Positions 7,513 through 17,244 are shown, counted from the stretch's first letter. The stretch: 64,000 nt of DNA from an uncultured Clostridia bacterium (GCA_944391625.1 CALXUG010000001.1:62001-126000), one strand, 5' to 3'. A program made the numbers and translations. Notes: a model not told the origin generated them from the letters alone.

Positions 7513-8922
7513 TTAACTTTTTACCTCATCTGTAAAATAAATTTTAGCAATGGTTCCTTTTTGCGGTTGGCTCTCATAGGTCAATCTTCCCTGCAAGGTA
7601 GACGCAATCTGATTACAAATGGCTACACCCAGGCCTACACCGCCATCTTTCCGCGAACGGGCTTTATCCACCCGATAAAAAGGCTCTTTGATTTTTTCCA
7701 GCTCTTTGGCTTCCATCCCGCGACCAAAATCCTGCACATATAAGATTTTTTCCTGTTGTTGTTTCTGCGTGCCAATGATAATGCGGCTTCCATCGGGACT
7801 GGCTTTCATGGCATTGTCCACTAAGTTTAGCAATAAACTCTTCAGCAAATCTTTTTCCAGAGGCAGAACAAGTTCTTCACCGCAAACCTCAATGGAAATA
7901 TCGCGTTCTGCCGCCCGCACGGCAGTCAGCTCCTGCACTTCTCTGCAAATTGGCAAAACAGGCTGCAAACACAGTTCAAAATTTTTCTCCCGATAAAAGG
8001 TCAAGTCCAACAGCATATTGTTCAAATTTAACATCCGCTTGCCTTCGCTGTAAATATAATTCAGCCCTTTTTGGAACAACGCCGGATCATAGTCCACTTT
8101 TTGCAGCAATTCGGCATAACCGATAATGGAAGTTAGCGGTGTACGGGATTCATGGGTCAAATTGTCCACAAACCGCTGCTGCCGCACACTTTCCATCTGC
8201 AGCTGCTGCATACGGCCTTCAATTTCATCAGCCATACGGTTAAACTGCTGGGCCAGACTGCCAATTTCGTCATTGCCATTCACCGATACTCTCTGATCAT
8301 AATTTCCCGCCGCAATATTGCGGGCCGCCTTATCCAGTTCCCGCACCGGACGCAGCAGCCAATAACTGCAGGCAGCCACCAAAAGCCCCGATGCCAGCAA
8401 ACCAAGAAGACCTGCCTGAATAAAAAATTGATATTCTTTTTGGCGTTGTTCTTCAATATAATTGATATCTTTCACCATGCACAGCACCAGTTTTTCCTGC
8501 CGCGCTTCCAGCAGACTGCATATAAACAGATAATAATCGCCCTGCTCGTCATGGCGCAAAATAATACTCACTTCGCCGTCAGCTGCAACCTGCAGTTCTT
8601 CCCGCGCCTGATTCCAGACAGCCGGTGAATTACTGGCAATCAGGTTTAGATCCTGATCAAATACCTCCAGATAACTGTTGGTGCTGCTGAAAAGCTCAAC
8701 AATACTCAAACCATAGCTGCTCAGTGAATCGTTATTCTGATTATCATTTAATAAATAGAGCAAAACATTAGAATAAATGTTTTGCTCTTCTCCTACGCTT
8801 CGTGTAATTTCCTGCTGCCGCAGCAGCTGATAGCTATTTTCCGTGACTGTGATACCTACCACCGTAATGACAATTAAGTAAATGGCAACATACAGACTGA
8901 GCAGCTTTGTGCTGAATTTCAT
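7513..8922 (-). CDS. Membrane sensor histidine kinase
   Basis: The protein has 469 residues. The ATG at 8922 overlaps the response-regulator stop (ATGA) and has GGAGG upstream. A first membrane segment (residues about 8-28) is followed by an extracytoplasmic sensor region to about 165 and a second segment (LLGLLASGLLVAACSYWLL). Then come a HAMP domain and the phosphoacceptor box FVDNLTHESRTPLTSIIGYAELL. Typical kinases have HEL/I-RTP, so the Ser after HE is slightly unusual. ATP-binding boxes follow: LVDNAMKAS (N), DFGRGM (G1) and GGVGLGVAIC (G2). It pairs with the response regulator encoded just upstream. The location at the end of the shape and division operon suggests, but does not prove, a role in envelope homeostasis. 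Confidence 0.9.
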   Translation of the reverse strand: MKFSTKLLSLYVAIYLIVITVVGITVTENSYQLLRQQEITRSVGEEQNIYSNVLLYLLNDNQNNDSLSSYGLSIVELFSSTNSYLEVFDQDLNLIASNSPAVWNQAREELQVAADGEVSIILRHDEQGDYYLFICSLLEARQEKLVLCMVKDINYIEEQRQKEYQFFIQAGLLGLLASGLLVAACSYWLLRPVRELDKAARNIAAGNYDQRVSVNGNDEIGSLAQQFNRMADEIEGRMQQLQMESVRQQRFVDNLTHESRTPLTSIIGYAELLQKVDYDPALFQKGLNYIYSEGKRMLNLNNMLLDLTFYREKNFELCLQPVLPICREVQELTAVRAAERDISIEVCGEELVLPLEKDLLKSLLLNLVDNAMKASPDGSRIIIGTQKQQQEKILYVQDFGRGMEAKELEKIKEPFYRVDKARSRKDGGVGLGVAICNQIASTLQGRLTYESQPQKGTIAKIYFTDEVKS

Positions 8923-9617
8923 GAGCAATCATCCTCCAGCCGATATCCCACTTTATAAACCGTACTGATTTTGTCAGTCTGCAGTTTTGTTCGCAACCGC
9001 TGTATATGCATATCAACAGTTCTGGTATTGCCTTCATAGTCATAATCCCATACTTGCTCTAAAAGTTTTTCCCGCGATAATACTTTTCCTTTCTGCTCTA
9101 CCAACAAACGCAGCAGTTCAAATTCCTTCAAGGTCAGTTCAATTTCCTCCCCCTGATGGAATACACGGTGCTGATCCAAATGCAGAACAATATCGCCGTA
9201 ATGCAGTGTCTGCGCGTCATCGCAGGCCTTTTGCTGCGACGACTGCTGGCTGCGCCGCAATACAGCACGGATACGGGCCAGCAGTTCCATAGACTCAAAG
9301 GGTTTGGTAATATAGTCGTCAGTTCCCAGATGAAAACCTTTTATTTTGTCTTTTAATCCATTCATGGCAGTCAGAACAATCACAGGAATTTTTTGCTCTG
9401 TGATTTTAGGCAAAAGTTCATATCCATCCATTTTGGGCAGCATCAAATCCAACAGCACCAAATCCGGCTTTTCCTGCAAAACCTTATTCCAACCGTCCAA
9501 ACCATCTGCCGCTTCCAATACTTCAAAATCTGCCAGCTGCAAATTTAGTTTTACCAGTTCCCGAATAGAATCTTCATCTTCAATCACCAGAATTTTGTAA
9601 ACATTCGTCTGCTCCAT
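8919..9617 (-). CDS. OmpR/PhoB-family response regulator
   Basis: The protein has 232 residues from ATG 9617, which has AAGGAG 8 bases upstream. A GTG at 9626 overlaps that site and is rejected. The receiver domain covers residues 1-120. Acidic residues are at EDED, the phosphorylated Asp is in LLDLMLPKMDGYELL, and the conserved Thr and Lys are in VLTAM and DDYITKPF. The C-terminal winged helix carries the usual LTLKEFELLRLLVEQKGKV and YEGNTRTVDMHIQRLRTKL. It is translationally coupled to its kinase. It starts only 12 bases after rodA, so it belongs to the shape/division operon. Confidence 0.92.
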   Translation of the reverse strand: MEQTNVYKILVIEDEDSIRELVKLNLQLADFEVLEAADGLDGWNKVLQEKPDLVLLDLMLPKMDGYELLPKITEQKIPVIVLTAMNGLKDKIKGFHLGTDDYITKPFESMELLARIRAVLRRSQQSSQQKACDDAQTLHYGDIVLHLDQHRVFHQGEEIELTLKEFELLRLLVEQKGKVLSREKLLEQVWDYDYEGNTRTVDMHIQRLRTKLQTDKISTVYKVGYRLEDDCS

Positions 9618-9629
9618 ACTACACACTCC

Positions 9630-10751
9630 TTAAAAAATGAGTCGTTGCCGATGTACATAAATATTTTGCAGCAATGCAATCCCAAAAAAGTTTGTCATCA
9701 TCGAGCTGCCTCCATAGCTGACAAAAGGCAGGGGAATTCCTGTTACCGGCATCAGGCCCATAGTCATGCCGGCATTTTCTAAAATATGAAACAGATACAT
9801 GCTTACAATTCCCGCAGCTACCAAGGTGCCAAACATGTCTTTAGAAAGCATGGAAATTCGCAGCCCCCGAAACAGCAAAAAAGCAAACAGCAACAACAAG
9901 GTACTGGCACCGATAAAACCAAGTTCCTCTGCAAATACAGCAAAAATGAAGTCAGTCCATTGCTCCGGCATAAATGCGCCGGTACTCTGGCTGCCCATAT
10001 ACAGCCCTTCGCCCCAGAAGCCACCATTGCCAATGGCAATTTTTGACTGCCATACGTTGTATCCGGCTCCCTGCGGGTCAATACTGGGATCAAATAAAAC
10101 TAAAAACCGATTCAGCTGGTACTTTTGCAGCGGACACCACCAGTCCAGTTTCCAGACACCCAGCAGATAAATAATCAATACGGCAGTGCCGCCACCAAAC
10201 AGGGTCAACAAAATCTTTTTATTAGCCCCGGCGATAAATAACATCCCAACCATGATAAAAATATACACCAAAGCACTGCCAAGGTCAGGCTGCATCATTA
10301 ACAGCAGCACCGGCACCGCCATAAAAACAAAGCAGGGCAGTAAATCACGCAGTGTCTGCAACCGTTCCCGTCGGGACGATAAAAACTGCGCATAACTGAT
10401 AACTAAGAAAATTTTACAGTATTCTGCCGGCTGAACACCAAAACTGCCAATCATAAACCAACCGCGGGCACCGCCCCGTACAGAGCCAAACAGACTAACT
10501 GCCAGAAGAAACAACAAGGAAAATATGTAAAGATGTTTTGCATATTTCTGTAAAATGGCATAGTCAAATTTTAAAGAACCCAGCATCACAACCGCACCAG
10601 CCACAATCCATACCAGCTGTTTTAACACGTAATTGGTTTCCTTGCTGGCAGCTGCGCTGTCCAACACAAACAGACCAGCCGTAATGATGACAGCCAGAGA
10701 CAGCAGCAAACCATAATCAAGTTTTGTCAGTAATTTATAAAAATTTTTCAT
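9630..10751 (-). CDS. rodA: Peptidoglycan glycosyltransferase RodA (SEDS family)
   Basis: The protein has 373 residues from ATG 10751, which has GAGGAG upstream. About ten membrane segments and the SEDS signature regions are visible: GGARGWFMIGSFGVQPAEYCKI, MQPDLGSA, and near the C-terminus GLMPVTGIPLPFVSYGGSS. RodA polymerises lipid II into glycan strands for side-wall growth and works with the class B PBP2 (mrdA, upstream here) and MreBCD. The gene follows minE after a 200-base gap that carries a possible promoter (TATAAT at 10877-10872), and it leads into the two-component genes. Confidence 0.93.
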   Translation of the reverse strand: MKNFYKLLTKLDYGLLLSLAVIITAGLFVLDSAAASKETNYVLKQLVWIVAGAVVMLGSLKFDYAILQKYAKHLYIFSLLFLLAVSLFGSVRGGARGWFMIGSFGVQPAEYCKIFLVISYAQFLSSRRERLQTLRDLLPCFVFMAVPVLLLMMQPDLGSALVYIFIMVGMLFIAGANKKILLTLFGGGTAVLIIYLLGVWKLDWWCPLQKYQLNRFLVLFDPSIDPQGAGYNVWQSKIAIGNGGFWGEGLYMGSQSTGAFMPEQWTDFIFAVFAEELGFIGASTLLLLFAFLLFRGLRISMLSKDMFGTLVAAGIVSMYLFHILENAGMTMGLMPVTGIPLPFVSYGGSSMMTNFFGIALLQNIYVHRQRLIF

Positions 10752-10871
10752 TCGCACCGCTCCTCTGCGCAATGATATGTCTTTCAGCAATTTATAACTT
10801 TTATAGATTTTTTATTTTCAATACTGCTTCAATATAAAACAAAGCTGCCGCAATACGCCAGACGCCTCATA

Positions 10872-10877
10872 ATTATA
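10872..10877 (-). promoter_or_regulatory. Possible -10 element for rodA and the two-component system
   Basis: TATAAT on the minus strand in the minE-rodA gap. The -35 region is weak (TTTATT-like), so this is a tentative internal promoter. Confidence 0.35.
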
Positions 10878-10953
10878 CACAAAGAGAACAAAATAAACCA
10901 TTCTCCCCAGGGTATAAGGATAGAGTAACCTGCTTTATGCAACAGCTCCTTGT

Positions 10954-11229
10954 TTATTTTTCCGCGCCATGATTTCTTTTGACGCCGGCAACAGGAATAT
11001 TCACTTCCAGCATGGTCATGCTTTCCTGTTCTGCCATTTGTACATCTAATGCAGCTTCGTCAAAATCCATATATCTTGAGATCACTTCCACCAAATCCCG
11101 ACGCAAGTTGTCCATCATTGCAGGAGAAAGACTGGCACGGTCATGAATCAGCACCAATTTCAGCCGATCTTTTGCCAGTTCTTTGCTGGCCTTATCATTG
11201 CCAAACAATTTTTGTAAAAAGCTTGCCAT
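10954..11229 (-). CDS. minE: Cell division topological specificity factor MinE
   Basis: The protein has 91 residues, normal for MinE. It begins MASFLQKLFGNDKASKELAK, the amphipathic membrane-targeting and MinD-binding region. RLKLVLIHDRASLSP follows, the conserved anti-MinCD beta-strand switch, and then the dimerising C-terminal domain. MinE stimulates MinD ATPase at the membrane and makes MinCD oscillate. The gene follows minD by 12 bases. A MinE rather than a DivIVA-only system is the arrangement in many Clostridia and Negativicutes. Confidence 0.93.
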   Translation of the reverse strand: MASFLQKLFGNDKASKELAKDRLKLVLIHDRASLSPAMMDNLRRDLVEVISRYMDFDEAALDVQMAEQESMTMLEVNIPVAGVKRNHGAEK

Positions 11230-11240
11230 CTTTGCTCCTC

Positions 11241-12035
11241 CTAGTTTCCTTTAAATAATTTCATTAATTTTGCAAAAAAACCTTCCTCAACATCAAGATT
11301 CATCAGCGGCACATCGTTTCCCAGCAAACGCTGTACAATGTTCCGATACGCCTGACCAGCTTTCGACTGCTGATCCAACACAGTTGGTTCCCCGCGGTTG
11401 GTAGAAATCACAATGCTGTCATCATCAGGAATCACGCCCAATAATTTGATGGCCAGAATTTCCAGAATATCATCTACGCTCATCATATCGCCCTGGCGCA
11501 CCATATTGGGTCTTACCCGGTTAAGCACCAGCTGCGGCTCCCGCAGGCCGTTTGCCTCCAATAAACCGATAATTCTGTCGGCATCTCTTACCGCAGACAC
11601 TTCCGGATTGGTTACGACAATGGCTCGGTCTGCACCGGCAATGGCATTTTTAAAGCCTTGCTCAATCCCTGCCGGACAGTCTACAATGACATAATCCACT
11701 TCCTGTTTCAATTCGTTACAGATAGCGCGGGTCTGTTCTTCTGTCACAGAAGTTTTATCCTTTGTCTGTGCTGCAGGAATTAAATACAACTCCGGAAACC
11801 GTTTGTCTTTAATCATGCCCTGCTTCAATTTACAGTGACCTTGCGCAATATCCACAATATCATAAACAATTCTATTTTCCAAACCCATAACCACATCTAA
11901 ATTGCGCAGACCGATATCGGTATCCAGCAAAACAACCTTTTTCCCCTGCGCAGCAAGTCCTGTCCCAATATTCGCCGCTGTAGTTGTTTTTCCTACACCG
12001 CCTTTACCGGATGTTACAACAATTACTTCTCCCAT
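11241..12035 (-). CDS. minD: Septum site-determining ATPase MinD
   Basis: The protein has 264 residues from ATG 12035, preceded at 8 bases by GGAGG. A TTG at 12050 overlaps this site and is rejected. The deviant Walker A SGKGGVGKTTTAANIG lies at residue 10, with switch regions LLDTDIGLRNLD and VIVDCPAGIEQGF. The C-terminal end FFAKLMKLFKGN is the amphipathic membrane-targeting helix. MinD-ATP dimers bind the membrane, recruit MinC and are released by MinE, so that FtsZ rings form only at mid-cell. It lies between minC and minE. Confidence 0.95.
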   Translation of the reverse strand: MGEVIVVTSGKGGVGKTTTAANIGTGLAAQGKKVVLLDTDIGLRNLDVVMGLENRIVYDIVDIAQGHCKLKQGMIKDKRFPELYLIPAAQTKDKTSVTEEQTRAICNELKQEVDYVIVDCPAGIEQGFKNAIAGADRAIVVTNPEVSAVRDADRIIGLLEANGLREPQLVLNRVRPNMVRQGDMMSVDDILEILAIKLLGVIPDDDSIVISTNRGEPTVLDQQSKAGQAYRNIVQRLLGNDVPLMNLDVEEGFFAKLMKLFKGN

Positions 12036-12058
12036 AGTCAATCCCTCCAAAATCTATA

Positions 12059-12760
12059 TTACAGTTCTTCAATCACAAGATAATTATCAATAATTCGAGC
12101 AATTTCCGGCACACGCCGTTCTGTACTTTCACCGTCAGGCGCCCGCGCAATCATATCCGCAATCCGCAGCTGCAGGGAACAGAGCTGCGTTGCATAAACA
12201 ATGGCATTTTTATCTCCCTGGCATCCGGCATGGGCAACACCCCTTAATGTGCCCAATACCAAAATATGCCCGGTGGCAACCAATTCAGCCCCTGCATTCA
12301 CATCGCCGAACACAATCAAAGTACCGTCATAAGCTACTTTCTGCCCTGAACGAATGTTTTTGCGGACTGCCAGAGCGCCGTTGGCCAGATAATGCTCTAT
12401 GCCCGCCAAGGATTCGGACAGACTGTCATGAACTGGTTCTTCTTCCGGTTCATGAGCAGTTTGTTCCACCGCCTCCGGCTCAGCTGCAGTTGTTTCCTGT
12501 TCCGATACAGACTGCTCAGGCAAAAAATATTTTACCTCATGTCCCAAAGACTGCAAAAGCACCTTCAGCGCCAGACGCTGCCCTTCGTTCAAGCTCATAT
12601 CGCCTGAATTGACAATCAGCGTTGTATGCTCTCCCAAAAAACTTCTGGACTGCCATAATTTTTGCACAATCATCTGGCACAATAATTCAAACTCAATTGT
12701 ACTGTCCAACAACAGCACAATTCCATCCTTGTTTCCTTTAAAACTCACTGGTTCATTCAT
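12059..12760 (-). CDS. minC: Septum formation inhibitor MinC
   Basis: The protein has 233 residues. The N-terminal domain (to about 100) starts FKGNKDGIVLLLD, as in other MinC N-domains that inhibit FtsZ assembly. An acidic, Glu-rich linker (residues about 105-130) follows. The C-terminal beta-helix contains RSGQKVAYDGTLIVFGDVNAGAELVATG and LGTLRGVAHAGCQGD, the MinD-binding and dimerisation domain. It acts with MinD at the membrane. It sits 53 bases after mrdA and 23 before minD. Confidence 0.94.
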   Translation of the reverse strand: MNEPVSFKGNKDGIVLLLDSTIEFELLCQMIVQKLWQSRSFLGEHTTLIVNSGDMSLNEGQRLALKVLLQSLGHEVKYFLPEQSVSEQETTAAEPEAVEQTAHEPEEEPVHDSLSESLAGIEHYLANGALAVRKNIRSGQKVAYDGTLIVFGDVNAGAELVATGHILVLGTLRGVAHAGCQGDKNAIVYATQLCSLQLRIADMIARAPDGESTERRVPEIARIIDNYLVIEEL

Positions 12761-12813
12761 AACACTCGCTCCAACTTTAACCTTCCGCTTCTGTATTGTA
12801 AATTTTACCGTTT

Positions 12814-14811
12814 CTATTGATTCAAACCGAAATATTCCTCTAAAACTGCTTTTGCCACCCGTCCGGCAGAACCGGCCCCACTGTAGCCATATTCCATAAC
12901 GCAGGCAAAAGCCACTTCCGGATCGTCAGCCGGTGCGAAGGCAATAAACACACCGTCATAATATTCTTTCTTCCCTACATGATAACCGCCCTGGCCCGGC
13001 TGCGCAGTACCGGTTTTTGCTGCCACTTCAATATCCGACGGAAAATTAGCAAACAAGGAATAGGCACCGCCGCCGGACTTGGTAACCTGACACATGGCAG
13101 TCCTTACTTTATTCAGCGTAGTTTCGCTGATTCCTGCTTCCTGACGGACAACAGGCTCATTGGTCTGCACAACTTCCCCTGCATGATTCAGCACCTGTTT
13201 TACAACATACGGCTGATATACAGTACCGCCATTGGCAATCGCAGCTGTATAAACAGCTAACTGAATGGGGGTATAGTTCTGACGTCCCTGGCCGATGGAT
13301 ACGTTAAATGTATCGGCCGCATGCCACTCCGAATTCCACTTATGGTTGATAGCTTTTTCACTTTTCAAAACGGCCAGATTATTTTTATGACGCCGTTCTA
13401 CTTTTTTACGCTCTTCGTCTGTAGTGGCTGCCGCTATATCAATTTCATACTGCGCCTCTGCCTCAGCAATTTTTTTATCCCACAATGCGTCAGAACTGGC
13501 AGCAGCCATGTCCTGATACATCTGCCGTTTTTCCGGCGTCGGCAGCCCTTCTGTGGCCCGTTCGCCCTTATTCTCATAAGCCAAATCAATTCCGGTAGCG
13601 CCATCCAAACCCAAGGCTTTCCCATACTTGGCAATATTATCAATACCGGCACGACGGCCTAACTCCTGGAAATAAACGTTATCAGACTTGGCCATACCTC
13701 GATACAAATCATAATAACCAACCGGCGCTGTTGTTTTGATATACGGTGCAATCCAATACCGTCCCGGATTGTAAATACGTTCCGTATCTGTCACTACCCC
13801 AGTCTCCAGAGCCGCGATGGCTGTTACCGGTTTGAAGGTAGAACCTGGAATGTACCGCCCCTGAATAGCCCTGTTCTGTTGTCCTACATTATCATCAGGC
13901 CTGCTGGCCATCGCCAGCACTTCTCCTGTTTTCACATTCAGCAAAACACCGGCACCAGCGCCAGCTTTATCAGAACGACTCTGTTTCTGCAAACTGGCGA
14001 TGGTAGTATCCATCGCTTCTTCCAGCGCGCGCTGCAAATTGGAATCAATAGTTAAAACCAAACTGTTGCCGGCTTCCGGCTCCACAATTTTTACATCAGA
14101 AACAGGACGTCCGCCGGCATTGACTTCTACCTGCCGATACCCATCCTTTCCACGCAGCACCGTATCATAAGATTTTTCCAAGCCCACTTTTCCTACATAA
14201 TCCCCCATTTTGTAGGTATAGTCCTGTTCTTCCTCAGAAGCATTCTGCGCATCCAGCTCACTTTGGCTGATTTCGCCAATGTACCCCAGCACATGACTGG
14301 CCAAGGTTCCCTGCAAATAGGTGCGTTCTGGACTTGACTCTATACTGACACCGGGCAGATCATTTCGGCGCGCTTCAATACGGCTGACAGTAGCAATATC
14401 CAGATTTTTTTTCAAAACAATGGGTTTGTACAAATAACCGCTGTTGGCATCGCATATCTCTTTGATTTTTTCAGCTGTCAGTTCGGCATCAGCCAGCAGC
14501 GTTGTCAACAACTGGATCATATCCTCATTGTAACTGCCGTCATCATTTTTTAGCGAAAGATAATCCACAGTCAGCTGATAGCTGGGCCGGTCCGTCACCA
14601 GCACTACGCCGTCGCTGGAAATAATATCGCCGCGGGTTGCCGGTATGGTCATCAACCGATTGCGCTGGGCATCAGCTCTGGACGTATAAAAATCCTTTTC
14701 CACCAGCTGCAGCCATGCCAGCCTGCCAATTAATACGCCGATAATCACAAATACAACCGCTGTATAAATTTTTGTCAGAGTTTCCACTTGTTTTCGTTCT
14801 TTATTTTGCAA
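12814..14811 (-). CDS. mrdA: Penicillin-binding protein 2 (elongasome transpeptidase)
   Basis: The protein has 665 residues. The start is a TTG at 14811 with AAGGAG 9 bases upstream, and no better ATG exists. A single N-terminal membrane segment (AVVFVIIGVLIGRLAWLQLV) is followed by the PBP dimerisation domain. The transpeptidase catalytic motifs follow: GSTFKP (SxxK), SDN (SxN) and KTGTAQ (KTG). The region between SDN and KTG has an unusually charged insertion (about residues 430-500, many Lys/Glu), larger than in E. coli PBP2. It cross-links peptidoglycan with RodA during elongation. Confidence 0.93.
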   Translation of the reverse strand: MQNKERKQVETLTKIYTAVVFVIIGVLIGRLAWLQLVEKDFYTSRADAQRNRLMTIPATRGDIISSDGVVLVTDRPSYQLTVDYLSLKNDDGSYNEDMIQLLTTLLADAELTAEKIKEICDANSGYLYKPIVLKKNLDIATVSRIEARRNDLPGVSIESSPERTYLQGTLASHVLGYIGEISQSELDAQNASEEEQDYTYKMGDYVGKVGLEKSYDTVLRGKDGYRQVEVNAGGRPVSDVKIVEPEAGNSLVLTIDSNLQRALEEAMDTTIASLQKQSRSDKAGAGAGVLLNVKTGEVLAMASRPDDNVGQQNRAIQGRYIPGSTFKPVTAIAALETGVVTDTERIYNPGRYWIAPYIKTTAPVGYYDLYRGMAKSDNVYFQELGRRAGIDNIAKYGKALGLDGATGIDLAYENKGERATEGLPTPEKRQMYQDMAAASSDALWDKKIAEAEAQYEIDIAAATTDEERKKVERRHKNNLAVLKSEKAINHKWNSEWHAADTFNVSIGQGRQNYTPIQLAVYTAAIANGGTVYQPYVVKQVLNHAGEVVQTNEPVVRQEAGISETTLNKVRTAMCQVTKSGGGAYSLFANFPSDIEVAAKTGTAQPGQGGYHVGKKEYYDGVFIAFAPADDPEVAFACVMEYGYSGAGSAGRVAKAVLEEYFGLNQ

Positions 14812-14849
14812 CGCTGTCGCTCCTTCCGCTGCGTAATCAGCCCTACCAG

Positions 14850-15335
14850 TTAATCATTGGATTTCATCACAAAAAAATTATAAAAGATTGCGTAAAATAC
14901 AGGGGAAAAGCACATATTATAGACTGCATCCGGAATAGAAGACAACATTAGTTTTTCCAGTCCCACATTACTGCCGATCAGAACGCTGAACAAATAATAC
15001 AGCACCGCATTCAGAAAGGTTGCCGCTAAAACCGCCGCAATGGGAACAAAAAAATTATTTTTGTAAAGATTGCGCTCAGAAATACCTGCTGCATATCCCA
15101 GCAATCCTTTGCATAACGCATTGATACCAATAAAACGCCCTGTCATCAAATCTTCCAGCATTCCCAAGGCAGCGCCCATCAAACCGCCCTGCACCGAGCC
15201 GCGGAAAATAGCAAAAAAGACAACCAAAATCAGAACAAAATCCGGCTTGCCTCCTGCTACGGACAATCCGTTAAATACCGTATCACGCAATACAATTCCC
15301 AGAAAGGCAGCGAAAAAAAGAACTACAATTCTCAA
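14850..15335 (-). CDS. mreD: Rod shape-determining protein MreD
   Basis: The protein has 161 residues with five predicted membrane spans and the typical MreD pattern (KPDFVLILVVFFAIFRGS, GLMGAALGMLEDLMTG). It starts with TTG, whose last two bases form the mreC stop (TTGA overlap), so the two are translationally coupled. MreD is an integral membrane component of the elongasome that modulates MreC and PBP2. Confidence 0.9.
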   Translation of the reverse strand: MRIVVLFFAAFLGIVLRDTVFNGLSVAGGKPDFVLILVVFFAIFRGSVQGGLMGAALGMLEDLMTGRFIGINALCKGLLGYAAGISERNLYKNNFFVPIAAVLAATFLNAVLYYLFSVLIGSNVGLEKLMLSSIPDAVYNMCFSPVFYAIFYNFFVMKSND

Positions 15336-16177
15336 TTAGAAGCCCCTCCTCCACTGTTCATCAAAATGAATACTTCTTCCAGACGGGAAAATGTTACATA
15401 GGGTTTTAAATATGCTGTTTTTGTTAAACCATTGGGACTGTATTCAATGGCAGTCACCTCGCCAATATGGATACCGCCCGGAAACACATGATCCAGACCG
15501 GAAGTTACAATATCATCCCCTACATAAATATCGGCATCATGGGGCAAATGCACCATCTGCAAACTGGACGAATCGGTGCCGTCGCCTTCCACCACACCAA
15601 TAACCTCGCGGGTACTCCATACACGGGCGCCCACTGCGCTTTCCCTGTCGGGCAGAAGCATCACCTCGCTGGATTCAGGCATCACTGCCGAAATACGGCC
15701 AATCAGACCGGAATGATTCATCACAGTCATACCGGTTACGACACCGTCATTGCTGCCTTTATTCAATGTAATCGTATGCTGCAGATTATTGTTGTTTTCT
15801 GCAATAATTTCTGCCAATTGCAAATTATACTGTCCCTGCATGGCATCTTTATAATTTAATAATTCTTTCAGACGAATATTTTCCATATTAATTTCGTCCA
15901 TCTGGGTCAGCTGACTGTGCAGCTGATTGACTTCTTTTTTTAACGCATCATTTTCCTGCTGTAAGGCTTCTTTTTCCGTAAAGTAAGAAAAAAAACCGCT
16001 GACACTGTCATTGATGCCTTTAAATCCATATTGAAAGGGGCTGGCAGCGATACGCAGCCCCTTCTCAATCCATGTCAAATTTTCCCGCGGCTGCACTGTA
16101 TTGACCGCCAATCCTAAAAAAATGATTAATAAACATACAGCCACAGCCAGATTTCTTATCCATTTTTTTTTCAACAT
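15332..16177 (-). CDS. mreC: Rod shape-determining protein MreC
   Basis: The protein has 281 residues. One N-terminal membrane segment (LAVAVCLLIIFLGLAV) precedes a periplasmic coiled coil (EALQQENDALKKEVNQLHSQL). The double beta-barrel domain follows, with GSNDGVVTGMTVMNHSGLIGRI and VGDDIVTSGLDHVFPGGIHIG. MreC links MreB filaments to PBP2 and activates the transpeptidase. The gene lies 13 bases after mreB and overlaps mreD by 4 bases. Confidence 0.93.
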   Translation of the reverse strand: MLKKKWIRNLAVAVCLLIIFLGLAVNTVQPRENLTWIEKGLRIAASPFQYGFKGINDSVSGFFSYFTEKEALQQENDALKKEVNQLHSQLTQMDEINMENIRLKELLNYKDAMQGQYNLQLAEIIAENNNNLQHTITLNKGSNDGVVTGMTVMNHSGLIGRISAVMPESSEVMLLPDRESAVGARVWSTREVIGVVEGDGTDSSSLQMVHLPHDADIYVGDDIVTSGLDHVFPGGIHIGEVTAIEYSPNGLTKTAYLKPYVTFSRLEEVFILMNSGGGASN

Positions 16178-16190
16178 ACAGCCTACTCCA

Positions 16191-17213
16191 TTATCGACTT
16201 AGTTTCTGGCCACTTTCTACTTTGCGCAATAAGTCTATGTTTTCCAATGCCTTTCCTGCGCCCAAAACAATACTGGACAATGGATCTTCAGCATGAATCA
16301 CAGGCATGCCGGTTTCCTCGGAAATCAGCACATCCATGCCGCGAATCAGAGAGCCGCCGCCTGCCAGTACAATCCCTCTCTGGATAATGTCGCCGGCCAG
16401 TTCTGGCGGTGTTTTTTCCAGACAGGATTTAATGGCATCCAAAATGCTCTGGATGATATCCTTAAAGGCCAGATGAATTTCATGATCCTGCACCTCTACC
16501 TGCCGCGGCAAACCGGTCATTAAATCTCTGCCGTTTACATTATAAGACAAATGCTCACTTTCCGGCAGAATATGTACTGTGCCGATGGCCATTTTCATTT
16601 CTTCTGCTGTCCGTTCGCCAATTAATAAATTGTAATTTTTCTTGACAAAATTTACAATGGCATCATCCATTTTATCGCCGCCGATGCGAATGGACTGACT
16701 GGTTACAATCCCGCCTAAAGAAATCACTGCTACATCAGTGGTACCGCCGCCGATATCTACGATCATACTTCCGGTAGGCTCTGCCACCGGCAGCCCTGCG
16801 CCGATGGCGGCAGCCATGGGTTCCTCCATAATATGCACTTCTTTTGCGCCGGCCTGCATAGCGGCCTGCCGCACGGCCCGTTCTTCTACAGAGGTTGTGC
16901 CTGCCGGCACGCAAATAATCACTCTGGGCTTTGAAAAAAGACCGGTAGCATTTAACGCTTTGCTGAAAAAATATTTCAGCATACTGGAACATACATCAAA
17001 ATCAGCAATAAAACCATCCTTTAACGGTTTCACTGCCACAATATTGCCTGGTGTGCGGCCAATCATTTTTTTTGCCTCATCGCCGACCGCCAATACTCTT
17101 CCTGTATTTTTTTCAATGGCAACCACAGACGGTTCCCGAATAACAATTCCTTTTCCCTGCACATAAACCAAACTATTGGCTGTTCCCAAATCAATTGCAA
17201 TTTCCTTCGACAT
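16191..17213 (-). CDS. mreB: Actin-like cell shape protein MreB
   Basis: The protein has 340 residues, full length. The actin-fold nucleotide motifs are clear: IDLGTANSLVYVQGKGIV (phosphate 1), MIVDIGGGTTDVAVISLGG (phosphate 2) and GIVLAGGGSLIRGMD (adenosine). MreB filaments on the inner membrane organise lateral wall synthesis. The start follows AAAGGAG with good spacing, and mreC and mreD follow immediately. Confidence 0.96.
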   Translation of the reverse strand: MSKEIAIDLGTANSLVYVQGKGIVIREPSVVAIEKNTGRVLAVGDEAKKMIGRTPGNIVAVKPLKDGFIADFDVCSSMLKYFFSKALNATGLFSKPRVIICVPAGTTSVEERAVRQAAMQAGAKEVHIMEEPMAAAIGAGLPVAEPTGSMIVDIGGGTTDVAVISLGGIVTSQSIRIGGDKMDDAIVNFVKKNYNLLIGERTAEEMKMAIGTVHILPESEHLSYNVNGRDLMTGLPRQVEVQDHEIHLAFKDIIQSILDAIKSCLEKTPPELAGDIIQRGIVLAGGGSLIRGMDVLISEETGMPVIHAEDPLSSIVLGAGKALENIDLLRKVESGQKLSR

Positions 17214-17244
17214 GATATTGGACTCCTTTCTTTCCTGTTACCAA

